In this document: positions 1 to 56,400 of the stretch, one piece after another
How positions within the stretch are numbered: the first letter of the stretch is position 1
Layout: the number at the start of each line of letters is the position of its first letter
NCBI GenBank assembly: GCA_018697195.1
Contig: CM031857.1
Span: forward strand, 50,179,471-50,243,470
Direction: 5' to 3'
DNA from: Certhia americana
Taxonomy: Eukaryota; Chordata; Aves; Passeriformes; Certhiidae
Length of the DNA: 64,000 nucleotides
The notes under the pieces: generated by a model
Seen by the model: only the letters and a program-made list of their open reading frames with translations
Told to the model about the DNA's origin: nothing
The model's database searches: none
Position numbers and translations under genes: made by a program

Positions 1-2170
1 AAATAATGAAAAATGTCTAGTGGCATATTAATTATGACTTTAATCTATTAAGAAAGGAGGATTATGGATGTAAGCAAGAATAAAAAGAGATATACTTTCA
101 GGTTCAGTGAATTTATCTTTTCAGGCATCTAACAGAAAAAAATAAATTAATTTCCATCAATGCAGGTAATTTGAGAAGTGTTAGACCAGATATGTGGGTT
201 CTTTACTAGATAGGAAAATTAAACTTGCTATATTTCAAACTTCATTATCTGCTCAAACAAATATATGCAAATTCATGCTTTTGATCAAAAATATGCAACC
301 TCTGCAAACAGACAACCATCCCAGTGCTAGAAATGTAACTTTGTAATGTCATTTATTAATTTATTACCATGGACTTTGTTTCTCCTACCTAGAGCTGACA
401 AAAAAGTTTACAATCTGGAGAGTACCGTGAATTGTTATGGTATGTATACACAGTAATTGCACGTAAAATAGCAGTACCAAACTCCATGTTACATGAAGGG
501 AAATAAAGAATAAATTACTGATTTCCATTAAGATGATTTCTCTGCCTGGAGTGCAATCTGTCTGCAGTTCAGAATGAGCAGCTGGACATAATCAAGAGCC
601 TATCTTCCTTATCTACCTGTTGCCCAAACAGAAGAACAATGATAAGACTTGGATAGTTCTTTGATGTAATGCTACTAATCTCCCTGCCTTATCCTGGTTT
701 CCAAATTCCCATTTCCCTGATCATAACTGAAACAAGGAACAGGAGGAAAGCTGGAGTTTTGAACATGTTTCCTGTTTAGAAAAATGAAAGCAAAAGCCCA
801 AGCCCAAATCTAACTGCTTTCCAGGGAAGTCTTGGTTATGACTATGTACTGCTGATTTGCAAGCTGCCCACAGGGTTTCCATTTACTTCCTGATGTCTTC
901 TGTCCCATTTGCTGCCTGGCAGCTGCTCACAGACAGTACACAGGCAACAAATCAGTACCAATAGCTGCACTCCTTAGTCCCTTTGCAGAAGCATGTCTTT
1001 TAAGATTATCCTGGATTCAAGTATCTTTCAAAAAGAAGATTTCATTGGCCTTCATTTGACAAATGGTAAATGGTATTTCAAGCATCAGCAGAAGCTGCTG
1101 CTGGGAGGGCAGAGAAGCCTCATGACTGCTGTCATTTTCTGGCAGAGAGCAGCAGTGCAAATGCTGACACACAGCTGGCCAGAGTTTAGATTTCTACCTA
1201 CACCATAAGTAGAAAACATAGCCCAGCTAGTGCAGCTTTGGGGCAGACCAAGAAGCTACAATCAGGGCACCTTTTAGGCTTAGGGTTTCCAGCAACTGCC
1301 TTTTCCCATCTTGAAGGTTAAGTGGCAACAAATAATAAAGCTGTATGTCATCTACCACCTGGGGACAAGTGACTGCCAGATAGTCTGTGAATGTCTTCCA
1401 TTATTGTCCTGCAGAAAGCATTGGAAAAACCTAAAGTATGGATGTAATTTGAAGATAACACATGATGCCTCCTCTCCATGCATTTCCCTTTTCCCTGAGT
1501 GTGTGCAATATTTAAGCATATTGTGCTCCAACTTAGTCCAAGTCTTTCTTCTTTTGTAATTGTAATATTTTTTCACAGCACCCCACTCTTTCAGTTTATT
1601 CAGGACAAAAATTCTTTGAAAGTCCAAATATAAAAAACAACAGAGCAGAACTAAATCCCAAAAGACAGAACACACATTTTTCAGCCCTCACCCCTTACTG
1701 TCATTTACTATTTAAGCAACCGCTGCAGTCCCATCTTCCCAGTGCAGTAGTCAGTTTCTTTATACCCCATTTCCTTGCATGCTGGTGCATGAGAACAATG
1801 AACAGAACCAGGTAATTAATGCAGGGCAAAGCTTTTTTATTACCCTGGAGCAGTTTCCCTGCTCTGTTTTACACACAGATGTACAATATTTGCACCACAC
1901 AGGAGAAGTGGAAGTGTAGGAAAGGAGAAAGAAAGAAGTGGCTTGAAGAGGCTGGAGATGTGGAAAGGAGCAGAGGAGAAAAGGGTTGACAATGAAGGTT
2001 CATGAAGGACTATGGTGTTCACAAATCATTAGCCTTCATTTTGGCATGCCAAAATCTTGTGTGGCCAGTAAGATGGAGAACAAAATCTGGGATGACAAAA
2101 TCCAAAAGGGAAAATACCACATGCTGCCGTCAATTAATAATCCCTGTGGGAAAAAAAAAATAAAATTCTA

Positions 2171-2194
2171 GGCAGGCAGACAGACAGACAGACA
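2171..2194. repeat. short GACA/GGCA tetranucleotide tract
   Basis: A short run of about five tetranucleotide units (ggca then gaca/caga) is readable here. It is an ordinary microsatellite with no gene nearby. Confidence 0.8.
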
Positions 2195-3529
2195 TCTAAC
2201 AGACTTGAGTTCTGCAGCTATGTCCTGCATCAAGAATCATACCATGAACTACTGGTTAAATTGCAATTTTTACCCTGTAAATGAAAGTAGGGTTAAATAC
2301 ATGTTTTTATCAACATAGATAAAATAGCACTTTTCCTGCCTTTCATAAAAAATAATCAGAGAGCCTGAATGGGATCTCATATTACTTGTAATTTTTATAC
2401 TTCAGCACACTTGGTGCTAATGAAAGAAGTACAAAATTAAAATTAAAGCAATTTTCAGAACAAGTGAAAGAGTACATTATGCAATGCATTATCCTCTGGT
2501 CCTTCATTTTATTTCTTAATTCACCTGCTAATTCCTAAAATCCAGCCATTTACAATGAAACTTCCATTCATTAGTGGTATTTAACAGGCTTCCACTGTAA
2601 AATAGCATTTACATTTCTCATGAAGAGTTGGTATGTATAGTGTTGAAGGACACTAGATACAAAGCCTGTCCATCCACAGCTGAACTATATTTGATTTCTA
2701 TACCTCTATCCAAACTCACCTCCTGTGCTGGGATATTAATACATGAAGTGAGAATTTTCTGAATAGTTGCATCCTTTTTCTATAATCATGTTCATCAAGA
2801 CTCATTGTGATACAGAGGCTTATGTGGGAAAGTTAGGATGTGGCTGCATGACTAATTTTTAAAGCTCTGTGCACAGCTTCTCAGGAATGCAGCTGGATCT
2901 AACTCCTTGGTGACTTGCTTGTGATGACTGAATTGAAATATATAATGATTCCCTGCTCAAGAAAACATGAACTCGATAGAAGCTGAGGGTAGAGCTGAAG
3001 TATTAAGTGATTTTTTCCTTTTCTACTCTTTTATTACCTAATTAGAGCAAATATTTTACATAAGCGTAAGCAGCAACTTAAAAACTTAACTCATAAATTA
3101 AGGTGATAATATCAGATATAATTTCTGTTCACTCACATTTTGAAATTTTCTTCCTTATTTTTGCAGGAATATGTAGCATATAGAACTTAAATTAGTACCT
3201 TGAAAATTAAAAATATTCCTTTATGCCAATCAAATACACAACGATTTCTGACTTTTTAAAAAAAATAAAATTTTTCTAAAATTAAATAACTTAGAAACTT
3301 GTTTGAAGGCCACTACTTCCTTAGATGTTTTTTTAGCAGGCATAAGAAAAGTGCTATTTAATTTCACACTCCTGTAATCCTTTAACAATTTCTTTTCAGG
3401 CAGAATATAAAATCTTATTATTAATTCCTTAATAAAATAAAAAAAATAAGTTATAGTGGACCTTGTGTAGTACACCTTGGACAAATTTGAGCCTTTTTTT
3501 TTCCCTCAGATAAGACACCAAAAATCAGC

Positions 3530-3910
3530 GCAAATGGCAAAGTGATAAACTGGCCTTTGAAAATTCGTCAGGAGTCCTCCTCCTCCCTTTTTTTCTTTTT
3601 TCAGATCAACTCTCTGGAAACACCTCGTCAGAACTGCTTATTTAGTACCAGTCAGTCAATTTGATTCCTCCTACCTCTTAATTGGCAATGGCAAAAGTTG
3701 CCAAGATCTAACGTTACCCACCTTAAATTCAATCTCCCTATTACCATGAAGCAATGTCACAAAAGATTACACCTTGTTAAGATCAACAATAAACACCAAA
3801 TTATGAGAAGTTATAGGGCTCCCAAGGGCTTATTTGCATTTTCCTATGCGCTTGAATTTGCTGAATAAAAAAATTATCTATCACTCTCTTTTGTGGGATA
3901 CAGCACCAGG
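3530..3910. promoter_or_regulatory. candidate conserved regulatory block (octamer site)
   Basis: This block of more complex sequence contains a perfect POU octamer (ATTTGCAT, 3832-3839), an inverted repeat (arms ttggcaa and ttgccaa near 3682-3706) and several AT-rich homeobox-like cores. It has no coding potential. The texture resembles a conserved non-coding element, but conservation cannot be tested here. Confidence 0.25.
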
Positions 3911-4171
3911 AATTCCCTTGGACATTGTATTTACAATTTACAAATAATCCTCTCCTTCAATTTACCAGTCCCTCTCTTCCCAGTTCTCAAACTCTCACCA
4001 TATGGTGGAACGCAGCTTCAGTAGCTGTGGGCATTCTGTTTGAAAAGAAAATGAATTTATGGATGCTCTAATTCATGTTATACCTTGTCTGTCTTACTGG
4101 CAGGTTTGAAGCATTCCAGGAATCTGATGGAGATGCACAGGTCAAATTAAGTGATTACCTCTGTAGGGCAA

Positions 4172-4230
4172 TGGTGGTGGTAGTAGAATAGTAATAGCAG
4201 CAGCAGTAACAGTTGCAGTAGTAATGTCAG
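4172..4230. repeat. imperfect trinucleotide tract (GTG/GTA/GCA)
   Basis: Consecutive triplets of the types GGT, AGT, AGC and AAT run for about 60 nt with interruptions. It looks like a decayed trinucleotide microsatellite. No open coding frame of interest overlaps it. Confidence 0.7.
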
Positions 4231-6433
4231 CTCTTCTTGAGAGTAACTCTAGACAAGTAAGCTAAGCTTCTTTTTCATCACTGTTTTTTCAGGACACCTA
4301 AAATTATATGTGTATGAATCACTAGCATTAAAATCTGTTAGACACGTAGGAATAAAGCTGTCTTTTGGCTTTTTGAGTCCAGAGTCTTTCTACATCAGGA
4401 AACACATATGAGGACGTATGAGAAACACCTCAAGAAGAAAGTTATTCATGAACAGATCGACTAGCAACTAACAATCATATGGAGTTTCTCAGTTCCAATG
4501 GTTCTATTGGAAAAATTCTCAAAAAACTGACTGATCCGTTGGTTGGAAACCGTCTTCCACATTTCAGTCTACCCTTGTCAAGGCTAATTACTCCCTGTGT
4601 GGTTTTTCTGGCCCTATCATATGGTGCAAACAGTTATTTTCCCAACCTGATATTTACACATGGCTTGAAAAAATGTGCAGCACTGTAGGTGGGTGCCAAG
4701 AAAATGGGTGCCAAGCTCTATCCAGTGTCCCCTTCCCACACACTTAGGTAGGGACAATACTTCTGGACATGACTGAGCACTGTGGTTTATCACCCAAGTT
4801 GATCACTAAGAGAAAGATTAAGAAGACATCTCCATTACAGGTGGATTAATCCACGAATTCATTATTACAGGGAGACTTTGTCCCTTCCTCTGGCCCCTGT
4901 TGCAGAAAACTTCAGGCAACATGAAACCTCAGTAAAGCAACTCAATTCTATCTGAAGCCATTTGGCATGGGCTATCCAAGTATATATGCACACAAATACA
5001 AAATGCATAGACGCCACTTTTTAAAAGCTGTCACTTCCCAAAAGGACACAGTGAGGTAGAATTGCTATGAAAAGCAATTAATTTGCAGCCATTTTTTAAA
5101 CACCTAATTTCCCCACTAGCCTGTATGCAACACTACTTCAAACAGCTACACACGGTCTCATTTAGTGAATATACGAGGAAAAGGTCTGCATTATGTTTGC
5201 TAAAAGGACTGGGATTTCAATTCCATCTGCCGCTGGGTGTGTTTGATTTGTGTATTAATTATGCCTGTTTGTAGCTGTAAATTTGCTCCAGATTAGTAAG
5301 TGATTGGTTCCACGCATGGATTCACTACACTGCATGGCTCTCTTGCACTTTTATTGTTTTCAAATGGTTCCATACTTATGCTTTTTAAATTGCTTTTGAT
5401 ACCTATCTTATTCAGTGTGAGCTTTCAACTCTGTCTTATTCAGACAATTTTTTCCCCCCTTAAGAGAAAACATGTCCTTTTGATTCTTCTCTTCCTCAAC
5501 CCCTTTCACTGGTATATTGTCATCTTTGTCCATGGTGCTACTATGACAAGACAAAAATGCTTCTTTTCCAGTCTCACAGAGAAATTCAGCACATGCACAT
5601 TTAGCATTTTCTATGTGGAATGACTTAAACTAATGGGTTTAGGAATTACATGAGCACTCAGCAGGGCATATTCATACCCGTTACTGTGCAAACTTTAAAT
5701 GCTTGTCACGTCAAAATAAAACTCCCACATGTGGAACATTTTTGCTCTTGATCACTGAGTTTTCTTCCTGGTTTTCACAATGCCCAAAAGTTCTGAGCTG
5801 TCACCTTTGTAGTTAAGACCTGTGAGGTATGCTTGAAAACGTGACACATCTGAAATGAGCTGCATAAAACCCACCTTTGTGTCTTCCAATGTTTGTGTAC
5901 ACTTAGAAAATAAATGTTGAAGAGGTCAAGCTGATCTCTCTCATATTTTAGGAAAAGAATTGCTCTGAGCTGAAAAATTGTATGCCAAGTTTCTGCCTGA
6001 AGCAAATTTTTACAATCAAATTAAAAACCTTTGAGACTAAGAGTTTATAATGGAAATACTAACACAGCCTTAACCATGGCAGCACTAGCAGGCACTGCAA
6101 TAATATTAGGAAAGCTCTCCCTGCCCACAATCTAAACTAAATAAAAAAGATGCCATTTTCCAACATATACCCCAGGCTAGCAAATAACAATGATTTAATG
6201 TACTTGCCCTGTGGTGATATAGTACCACTGCAAACCTCTGAGCCAATTTTTCTTTTCTTTTCTTTATTTTTTCTTTTCAAACATATATGCCCCATAGGGA
6301 AAGGATTGCAATTTAGCTCTTATTTGTGGATATATCGCTTTCATTTCAACAATTCTTGAAAGCCTTCCTGCTGTCACATGCTACTGTATGCAAGCACCCA
6401 ACTGAATAAAGACCCACCAGGCTTTTTCAGGAG

Positions 6434-6439
6434 TTTATT
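6434..6439 (-). promoter_or_regulatory. candidate distal poly(A) signal AATAAA
   Basis: On the minus strand this is a perfect AATAAA. About 20-50 nt further along the transcript the sequence becomes G/T-rich (two GGTGGGT-like and GTTGGGTG-like stretches), as expected downstream of a cleavage site. Use of this site would give DCLK1 a 3'UTR of about 4.7 kb, in the range known for the gene in mammals. Other hexamers compete, so this is a candidate only. A plus-strand AATAAA sits about 30 nt away at 6404. Confidence 0.3.
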
Positions 6440-9400
6440 CACAGGTTTGGCTTTGCTTATTGTAGTATGCACCACATTTAAATTAGATGAGGGCTACTGT
6501 AAAGCAATAACATTGTCAATGACTGGAATCTCACTTTCCCCTCTAACAGTCTGAAGCAAATTAATGTATTGGTTGTTCATTAACAAGTAAACAGTTTCTG
6601 CTACAATGTCAAGGAAAAAAGAATGTGTTCATTAATATGAACAATCTTCATCTACAAAGATGATTTACACAATGCATGTAATGAGATAGCTTTCCCCTAA
6701 CTAGTACACTACCAAACTGAAAAGCTGATTCTTAGGACTTTCTTGAAATTACAATATTGTTTGTTTACCAATAAGAAAGACAGTCTCAGTCACCTATGCC
6801 ACCATTGTAAGCTCTATAATAAGTACTTAAAAAAAGAGAGATTTCTGGAATCACTTGTGGAATTAATAAAATTGGTAACTACAGACTTACACTGCATCAA
6901 TGATACATATTATTCCTGTGATAACTTGAGCTAAAAATAAGATTAATTTGGTTATAGAAATTCCTTAAACAACAACACCTAAATTATTTCAAACTTGAAT
7001 TTTTTCAAGAATTTTCTGAAAAAATCAGCAAACACTGGCTAAAAAAGCAAAGCAGTTTGGATACACCAATGTAATCAGCATGCCTAGTGCTTTTCTGTTA
7101 ACCCTCTGAGTAGAACCATAGTATTCTGGATTTTTTGTACATTAATGCTATGAAAATTGTGACTTACAGAAATATTAATTTATATGTCATGATTTAATAA
7201 ATCATGTTCTAAATATATTTGGGCTAGACACCTCGTCTCATGAGTGATTAATCCATCCCAGAATTTTAATTATCTGTTAGAGAAACCAGTCACTAGCACC
7301 TACATGGCAGTCTTAGATTATTGCCCTGTATTATATGTTTAACTCTTAGACAGATACATCTAGATGAGACATTTCCCAGCTCACTACCTATTAGATAATC
7401 CTGTGCTATCCAGTACTGCATTTTTACATCAAAGTTTGCTTACTGCATGTAAGCTCACTAGAATATCACACTTAGGTCAGAGTCCACGCTATCCACTCTT
7501 ATATTTAATTGAGAGGAATTAAGCTGGAAGTGACCCTGTTCTACTTTCCTGCTAATACCAAGATCAGGCTGTCAGGCATCTCCAGAGACCAAACATTAGA
7601 TGACCTGAGTCACCCTTCGGAAGTGCTCGTCTCCATCTCCTTGGTGATAGATGGTGCCTACCACAACTGCCATCCATCTCTGCTAACTAAAACAATTGTT
7701 GTCACATTTAGCAGCAATACCAGCCCATGATGCAAAAGGGAAATTAAGAAAGAAGTCAGAAGGACTGGTCTGTATTACAGTAAAATGAACATGGTGTGCT
7801 ACGTGCCCTCACAGATTATTGCATTAGAAATAGGTTAATATGCTTGATTTCTTTTCTTCATTGGAGTTTCAAATATTTATAAGGCCACATGTTCTGTCTT
7901 CTCTAACCCCCAAGAATTCAGTGGTAAGACTAAAAAAAATGGCAGTCACTGCCAAACAAGCCTAACCCATTATAACTTCCATGAAACCATAAATATATAT
8001 ACATATATAAGGATATATTAAAATATATATCTACGGGTATATGGATATATATTAAATCATCATTGGAAACTCTTTTGAAACAGTTCAAATATTCAGATAC
8101 CTTTCCTTGAAACGTAAGATAGGATATCAGCAATTGAAACCCAGTCTCTCACAAAACTAAAAATAACTTACAGAAATATTTTTATAGTTATGTTCATAAA
8201 ACATGAAGCAAAGATCAGAAACATAAGATGTTGGGGATGAGTAGGTTTATCAAGATCTAGGATTATTTTTACATACGTTTTAAGCAATACAAGATGGTCT
8301 AAGATGAAGGAGCCAAACATCTTATTTTAATGATAACCCTGTATTCCAAAGCAAAGAAAAGGTGACAGGAAAATCCCATATGGGTTTTTGAATAATATTT
8401 CTCATGCATAAGGTGGAACTTTTTTTTTTTTTTTCTCCTGACCTCCCTCTCTAATTAAGAAGAATGAACATTGGCCTTTGCTTTAAGACTGCCAAATTTT
8501 CACAATAGTCAAGGAGCATGTGGTATTAATGGACACTTTTTTATTACCACATGTATATCTTACTGAGCTGTATCTCTTCTAAAGGGAAGGCTGTGATAAA
8601 ATGTGGGAAGGTCAGCGCTGGTCAAACTTGTGCCAGATTCTGACCTACTGTAAATTCGGGTAGGTAAGTGGCAAGGAAGTCTTTATCTTGATTGAGGTTT
8701 TGATCCTATGGAAAAATAATTCGTGTCCCATCCAAAAGTTACGAATGTACAACCATTGAGATTACAGTGGTAGTTCCCTATCTACTGAGCATCTTCTCTC
8801 CACAATGAGTCTAGGGTGGGATGGTTATAGTCAAGGATCTGACAGACAGATACAGCCCTTTCCCAAAACCTAAAATCCAAGAACTTTTGTATGGCAGTTC
8901 CTATGCCCTTTCACCTTCTGCCCCAGTGGAGTTCTCTTATTTGCTTAATTTTCTTTAAAATGTTATTACTCAGGTTCCAGAGTAACTGAGGCCATACACA
9001 GGCCTTCTGCCCATGGACATACATTCAGAGACCAGTCTCCTGATGGCTTAGATGGCTTTCTAGTAAACTCATAATCTGAAGTTGATGTCTGATGTAAGCT
9101 TCCACCAGCAGTTCTTTCTATAGTCGATGGATTGAGACAAATAGGTTTAATCAAAACATGAATCCTGCCTAAAATGTGTTCCCATGACAGGTGAGATGAA
9201 TCAAACCTGGAATGCTCATCTCTCTGTATTACCCAGGAAGTCTGGAGAACTAGTTTCTACTAAATATCCCACTTCTATATTATCAGTATCAGGTGGATTA
9301 AAAAAAAATTCTATATGAATACTTGTACCACTTGTATGAAGATCCACAAGATTAAATTCCTATGTTTAAAGTCTTCAGAGCTTTCAAGATATAAATTTTC

Positions 9401-9710
9401 GTTTCTGAGGCAGTGAAAGATGCACTTTGTAGGATGGAGAAACAGAATTCCAATGTTTCTTGAACTACAGTCCAACTGATATTACCACCTAGAAGTGCAA
9501 AAGAGATATATACTAGCCCCCACCAGCTGCAGGTATACATTGGCTGCCACAACTGCTTATACAGACAAACATGTACAAACACCACTCAGAAAGGGAATGA
9601 TACTGTAGGCAACTTGCCCTGTTCCTGAAAAATTTATTTATACTTCCTGGAAAGCTGAGGAAACCTGCATGTCATTTTGGGTAGTATATTGATACTTTTG
9701 GCTGTATAAT

Positions 9711-9797
9711 AGGAAAGGAAAAGGAAGGAAGGAAGGAAGAAAGAAAGAGATAAAGGGCAAGGTTGAGGGGAGAGAGAGAGAAAGAGTGAGAGAGACG
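9711..9797. repeat. GGAA/GAAA/GA purine tract
   Basis: This is a nearly pure purine run on the plus strand, grading from GGAA units through GAAA to GA dinucleotides. On the DCLK1 sense strand it is a CT-rich pyrimidine tract. If it lies inside the 3'UTR it could bind pyrimidine-tract proteins, but that is inference. Confidence 0.85.
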
Positions 9798-11126
9798 AAA
9801 CCACGTGTGACTTAAAAAACACGGTGAGAAAATTAACTTTCAAGGAGAAAACTTTCCTTTTATATGAGCAATAAGAGAAACTATAAATTTCACAATGTTT
9901 TTTATTTTAGAACAGGATTTTGAAAGTTGCTTTTTTCATTCAAGTGAAATTCTGAGTCATTTTTTTTTTCAAATTATCACATCTGAAGCAAAAGTCTACA
10001 CACTGTAATATTCCTGTGGAAGCCAACTTCATGATAATGGTCAAATAAAAAGCTATAATGTTGTCTTGAGGCTTTAACAAACCAGTAATATATATATACT
10101 CTGTGTAAATGCCCATTTTATTAAATATTACAAATAAAACTGGTGAATCATTTTTAGTTTCTCCATTCTAAAGACAAAACTTTTGCTAATTCAATTTAGG
10201 TTTTACATATAATTAAATGACTTGTACTTTCCCCGATTTAGAAGTACTCTAGCTGTAATGCTTATCAGTGTTAATCTTTTTAAATGGCTCTGCCGGAATA
10301 ACTAGGTCATGCTGAGAGGATGCTTGTACATTCCTGAATTCCTGATGCAAAGGAACCAGGAACTTCTCAACTAGATCATTACATACTGTTACACGGCAGA
10401 ATGTGTCCTCAAGCTATTTCCCAAAACCCGATATTATCATTAACAGCAAATTATATGGAAGGAATCTTTCACGGCCATCATCATGTCATCCTCTGTAAAC
10501 CATGAGAATGCTCTAAACTGAATTTCCCATTTAGCCCCTGCATCATATCCTCCAATAACAGTCACTCCGTGTGGAAGTACGATGCAGGAATGAGCTGCTG
10601 CAGAAGATACCATTTGTTTAATTTTATTTTCATTTTTAAGCCTATATTTATGATTCCTAAGCAATAGTACACTTGATATATTTTTGGCCAGAAACAGGCA
10701 AGGAACTTCAGGATACTATAAAAGATATGTGCGTATAAAAGCAAAAAAGCCAGAATAAAACCCTAATAGGGGTTGTCAAGATTTAAGGTGATCATTTACT
10801 CAGAGGGTTAACATGTGCTAAAATTACATACTGCAGTTCCTAGCTCCACTGATGAAAACATTCACTGCTTCTATCTTTAAATAAAAAAGCAAAATAGCCT
10901 TAACCCTTTGAGGATCTTATTAGCAGCAAGTTGCAATCTAAACAGAGAACAAGTATTTCAATCAATTAGGAAATTATTCTTACAAAGATTCTGTGAGCAC
11001 CCTTTTGTGTTCCACCATCCCAGCGTTTACTGCTGGATAGATCAGCTGTATTCACTCCACACAGGCCTGAAGTAGTTTCAGGGTCTCAAAGGGTTAAAGC
11101 CAAGACTTTTGAGAAAAAGTGTTTTA

Positions 11127-53423
<42,297 letters not shown>

Positions 53424-56400
53424 CTGGAAATGGAGACACAAATGAAAACAGATGATTTTTAAGAAGCATGAGTACCCACAGCACGTTCCTGCTGGACACA
53501 TGTCCTGGAGAGGCTTCAGTGTTCCCTGTGTAAAGTATCTATTTAGTTTGGTGGATGGATATGTGGATGCTTGGGAAGAGTCCAAATTCTTCCATTGAAA
53601 TTACACTTTTGGTAACCTCACATTGCTGGAGAGATCCTTGATCCATCAAGTGCAGCAATGCGCATGCAAGAATACTTTGATGTATGCTCCAACAGCTTCT
53701 CCCTATTCCACATACATTTTGGTAGGGAAAACGGAGGAGCCGTATGCCCTCTGCAGGCCAGAGACCGTGTTCTCAGAGACCCTATTAACCCAGCAGGCAC
53801 TAGAGGAACCTAAGCCTGTAGTTGGCTGTGTTATGGGAAGAATTCCTCAATTTTACAAACCTCCCTCTGTTGAAATCCTCCCCAGTTTTCTTCTAAAAGG
53901 GAGAAATCATTATGGTAATATACGGACAAAATAAAATGTCAGGGTGAACAATGGTTGCTGTTTCATAAGAGCATTTGATTGGGGGTAGATCACTTGAGGC
54001 AGTGACTCTGTTCTTGTACTCTCTTTCAAGTACTTGTCCTGCAATTGTCTGAGCTTGTCTGTACAGCTAATGGGAGGAGGGCGGTGTCTCTGTGGTCCCC
54101 CAAAGGAAACTTGTAGCCACCCACCTTGGATGCCAGAGGAATAGGAGGCAGGATCTCACCAGGGAAGCCTTCCAAAGTGCCTATCAATGCCTATCAGTTA
54201 CCTATGGACTTTAGGCACGGACTTGAGGAAAACTGCTTCATCATGCATCTAGATGAATGAAGCTACATAGACATTTGAGATGGATTTGATTTCACCCAAT
54301 ATTTTTTGAAAATATAATATTTCACCCAATTTTTATCCTGTAGTGCATAAGAAAAAATTGTCTTCAGGATTCTCCTATCTTCAGAGGAAGCCAGAAAAAA
54401 GCTACAAATGTAATGGTAGCCTTAAGGCCAAACTGAGCATTTCCTCAGGTCCTCCTATTACAACTTAAGTGAAAAATATTCAGAGGATTTGCAAAACTAA
54501 AACTTTCTTGGGTTTACATCATTCACATGCTGAGAATGCTGCAGTATTTCATTATATTCTTCAGTCTATATATTACATAGATTGCAGGCTGTACTTCATG
54601 TAACTAACAGTATCACTTCCTTATCAGTGTTTGCAAGGTTTTTAGATGCCAACAATCATGGTGCCAGTCCACTTTACAAATTAAATACAGCTACTTTGGA
54701 ATTATTTCTTTCATCTGACACTGAAGAATACAGCTGATGACTGAAGCAAGAGTAACTAAAGTTGCAGCAGTTTGGATATTTTCTGACTACCGAGCAAGGG
54801 ACAAGGCAGTCAGCAGACTTCAAATCTGGCCAGTATGCTGAGTTCATTTGAACAGAATAACTTTTAATTTCTCCCACAACAGACTAAGGTCAGATGACTC
54901 AGACAAAGTCTGAACTTGGCTTATTTTTCACTAAATAATCCTGAGAGCTTGCACATCTCATCTAATGTGACATTCTTTGCCCTTGTTTCCTTTAATCAAC
55001 CCCATGCTCCCTCTTTTCATCCAGACAAGTATTTCTTCTGAGCTTTGACCAGAACTGAAGAATGCATTAATCAGTTTTTGGACTAGTTTTGTTGCCTCTT
55101 GACAAAAGAAGTCAGCACTGAGTGATTTTATGCAGTTTGCTAAGACATTGCTGCCCTTGTTTCATGGTCATTACGTGTTTTATACATGTGCTATTCCTGT
55201 GCTAATCTTTATTTGCGTGACATCCCAGTAAAAACTTACCTCTGGTTCACTTTTGAACAAATGAGCAGATGTGGATCAAGGTAACGGGGAAATGATAGAA
55301 GTTCTCATGCCTGAAGAAGTCAGTCTCAAAGCCTATTTTTATACACATGTAATGAGTGAACTGTCTCCTTTACAGTCCTGCTTGTAAAATAGGCAGAAAA
55401 ACATGATCTCTCTACTCATTCTGCTGTGTTTGTTTGTTTTCCTAGAATAGACATCCAATTTCATACTTATTTTTCCACTCCACAGTATTTTCTGAAAGGA
55501 ATTACAATTTAAATATATTTAATATTTGCTACTTCTGTGATCAGGAATGAATCATTACAACATTTAAGGAGTACAATCACAAAAAGGTTAGTGCTAGATT
55601 TTCAACAGATTATTAAACAGCTCCTTTTTTTCTTTCATTTTTTGCAATTCAAATAGTGAGATTATTCTTTTAAGTAGATGTTAGGTCAAGGCTGCTGACT
55701 GCACAGCACTGCAGCTTCCTTTAGCAGCCTGGTGGATTCTTTACAGACTTGCAGTCATTGCTCTCATCTGTGAGAATGGGAGATGTGAAAATTGAGACCT
55801 AACTCAGCGGCCACATCTTCTCAGAATGGGTGCCTAGAGACACTCAAATTTGTATTTGAGGACTTAATTTTCAAGGACCTTATAGCAAGGCTTAGCTGAG
55901 AAATGCAATTGCTCAGTCCTTCCAAATTATATATCTTCAAAGGCCCATTTAAGGCATTTTAGCAAGTGCTTCAATTGAAATACAAATAATCTTAATGGTC
56001 TACACATGACTGAAATTGACTCCTAAATATGTCTTGGGCAAACTCCTTAAATATGTATTTAACCTAGGTTTAATCTAATAGACTGAAAAAAAAGTGGCTC
56101 ACAGAATATTTAAAGTAAAAAATTGACCTCATACTGATGCTTTAAGTGGCTCTACTTCTTATTGGCACTATTAAAGATGGGAAGGTTAAAATGTTATTTG
56201 TTTACAGAAGTTATATGTTAGTAGCATATAGAATACCACTGGTTTGCAAAAACAAAGCATACAGCCCCTTTGGTGACATTGGCCTGCAAAGCATTGACAC
56301 GGAGGCAGAGGCAGAACTTGACAGCTAGGAAGATGTGCTAAAAATACACACTGAGACTTTTAAAACTTTAAATAGTTATTGGAAAAATATATAAAAACAT

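Larger units (their letters stand above)
1..11126 (-). other. DCLK1 3'UTR and/or downstream flank
   Basis: No open reading frame here is recognisable as a conserved gene. The stretch lies directly downstream, on the minus strand, of the DCLK1 stop codon, so its right-hand part should be 3'UTR; known DCLK1 transcripts in mammals have several kb of 3'UTR. Minus-strand AATAAA hexamers occur at many places, for example about 10622, 10116, 9633, 6434-6439 and 5350, so the true end cannot be fixed from sequence alone. The stretch also holds a trinucleotide-rich tract (4172-4230), a GACA run (about 2177-2193), a purine tract (9711-9797), an octamer-containing block (about 3530-3910) and AT-rich simple sequence near 8.0 kb. 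The boundary between UTR and intergenic DNA is unknown. Confidence 0.6.

Noticed and set aside
53623..53934. 103-residue plus-strand open frame beside the linker exon
   Set aside because: It has no recognisable domain, no promoter or splice context, and lies antisense in a DCLK1 intron. The length is compatible with chance.
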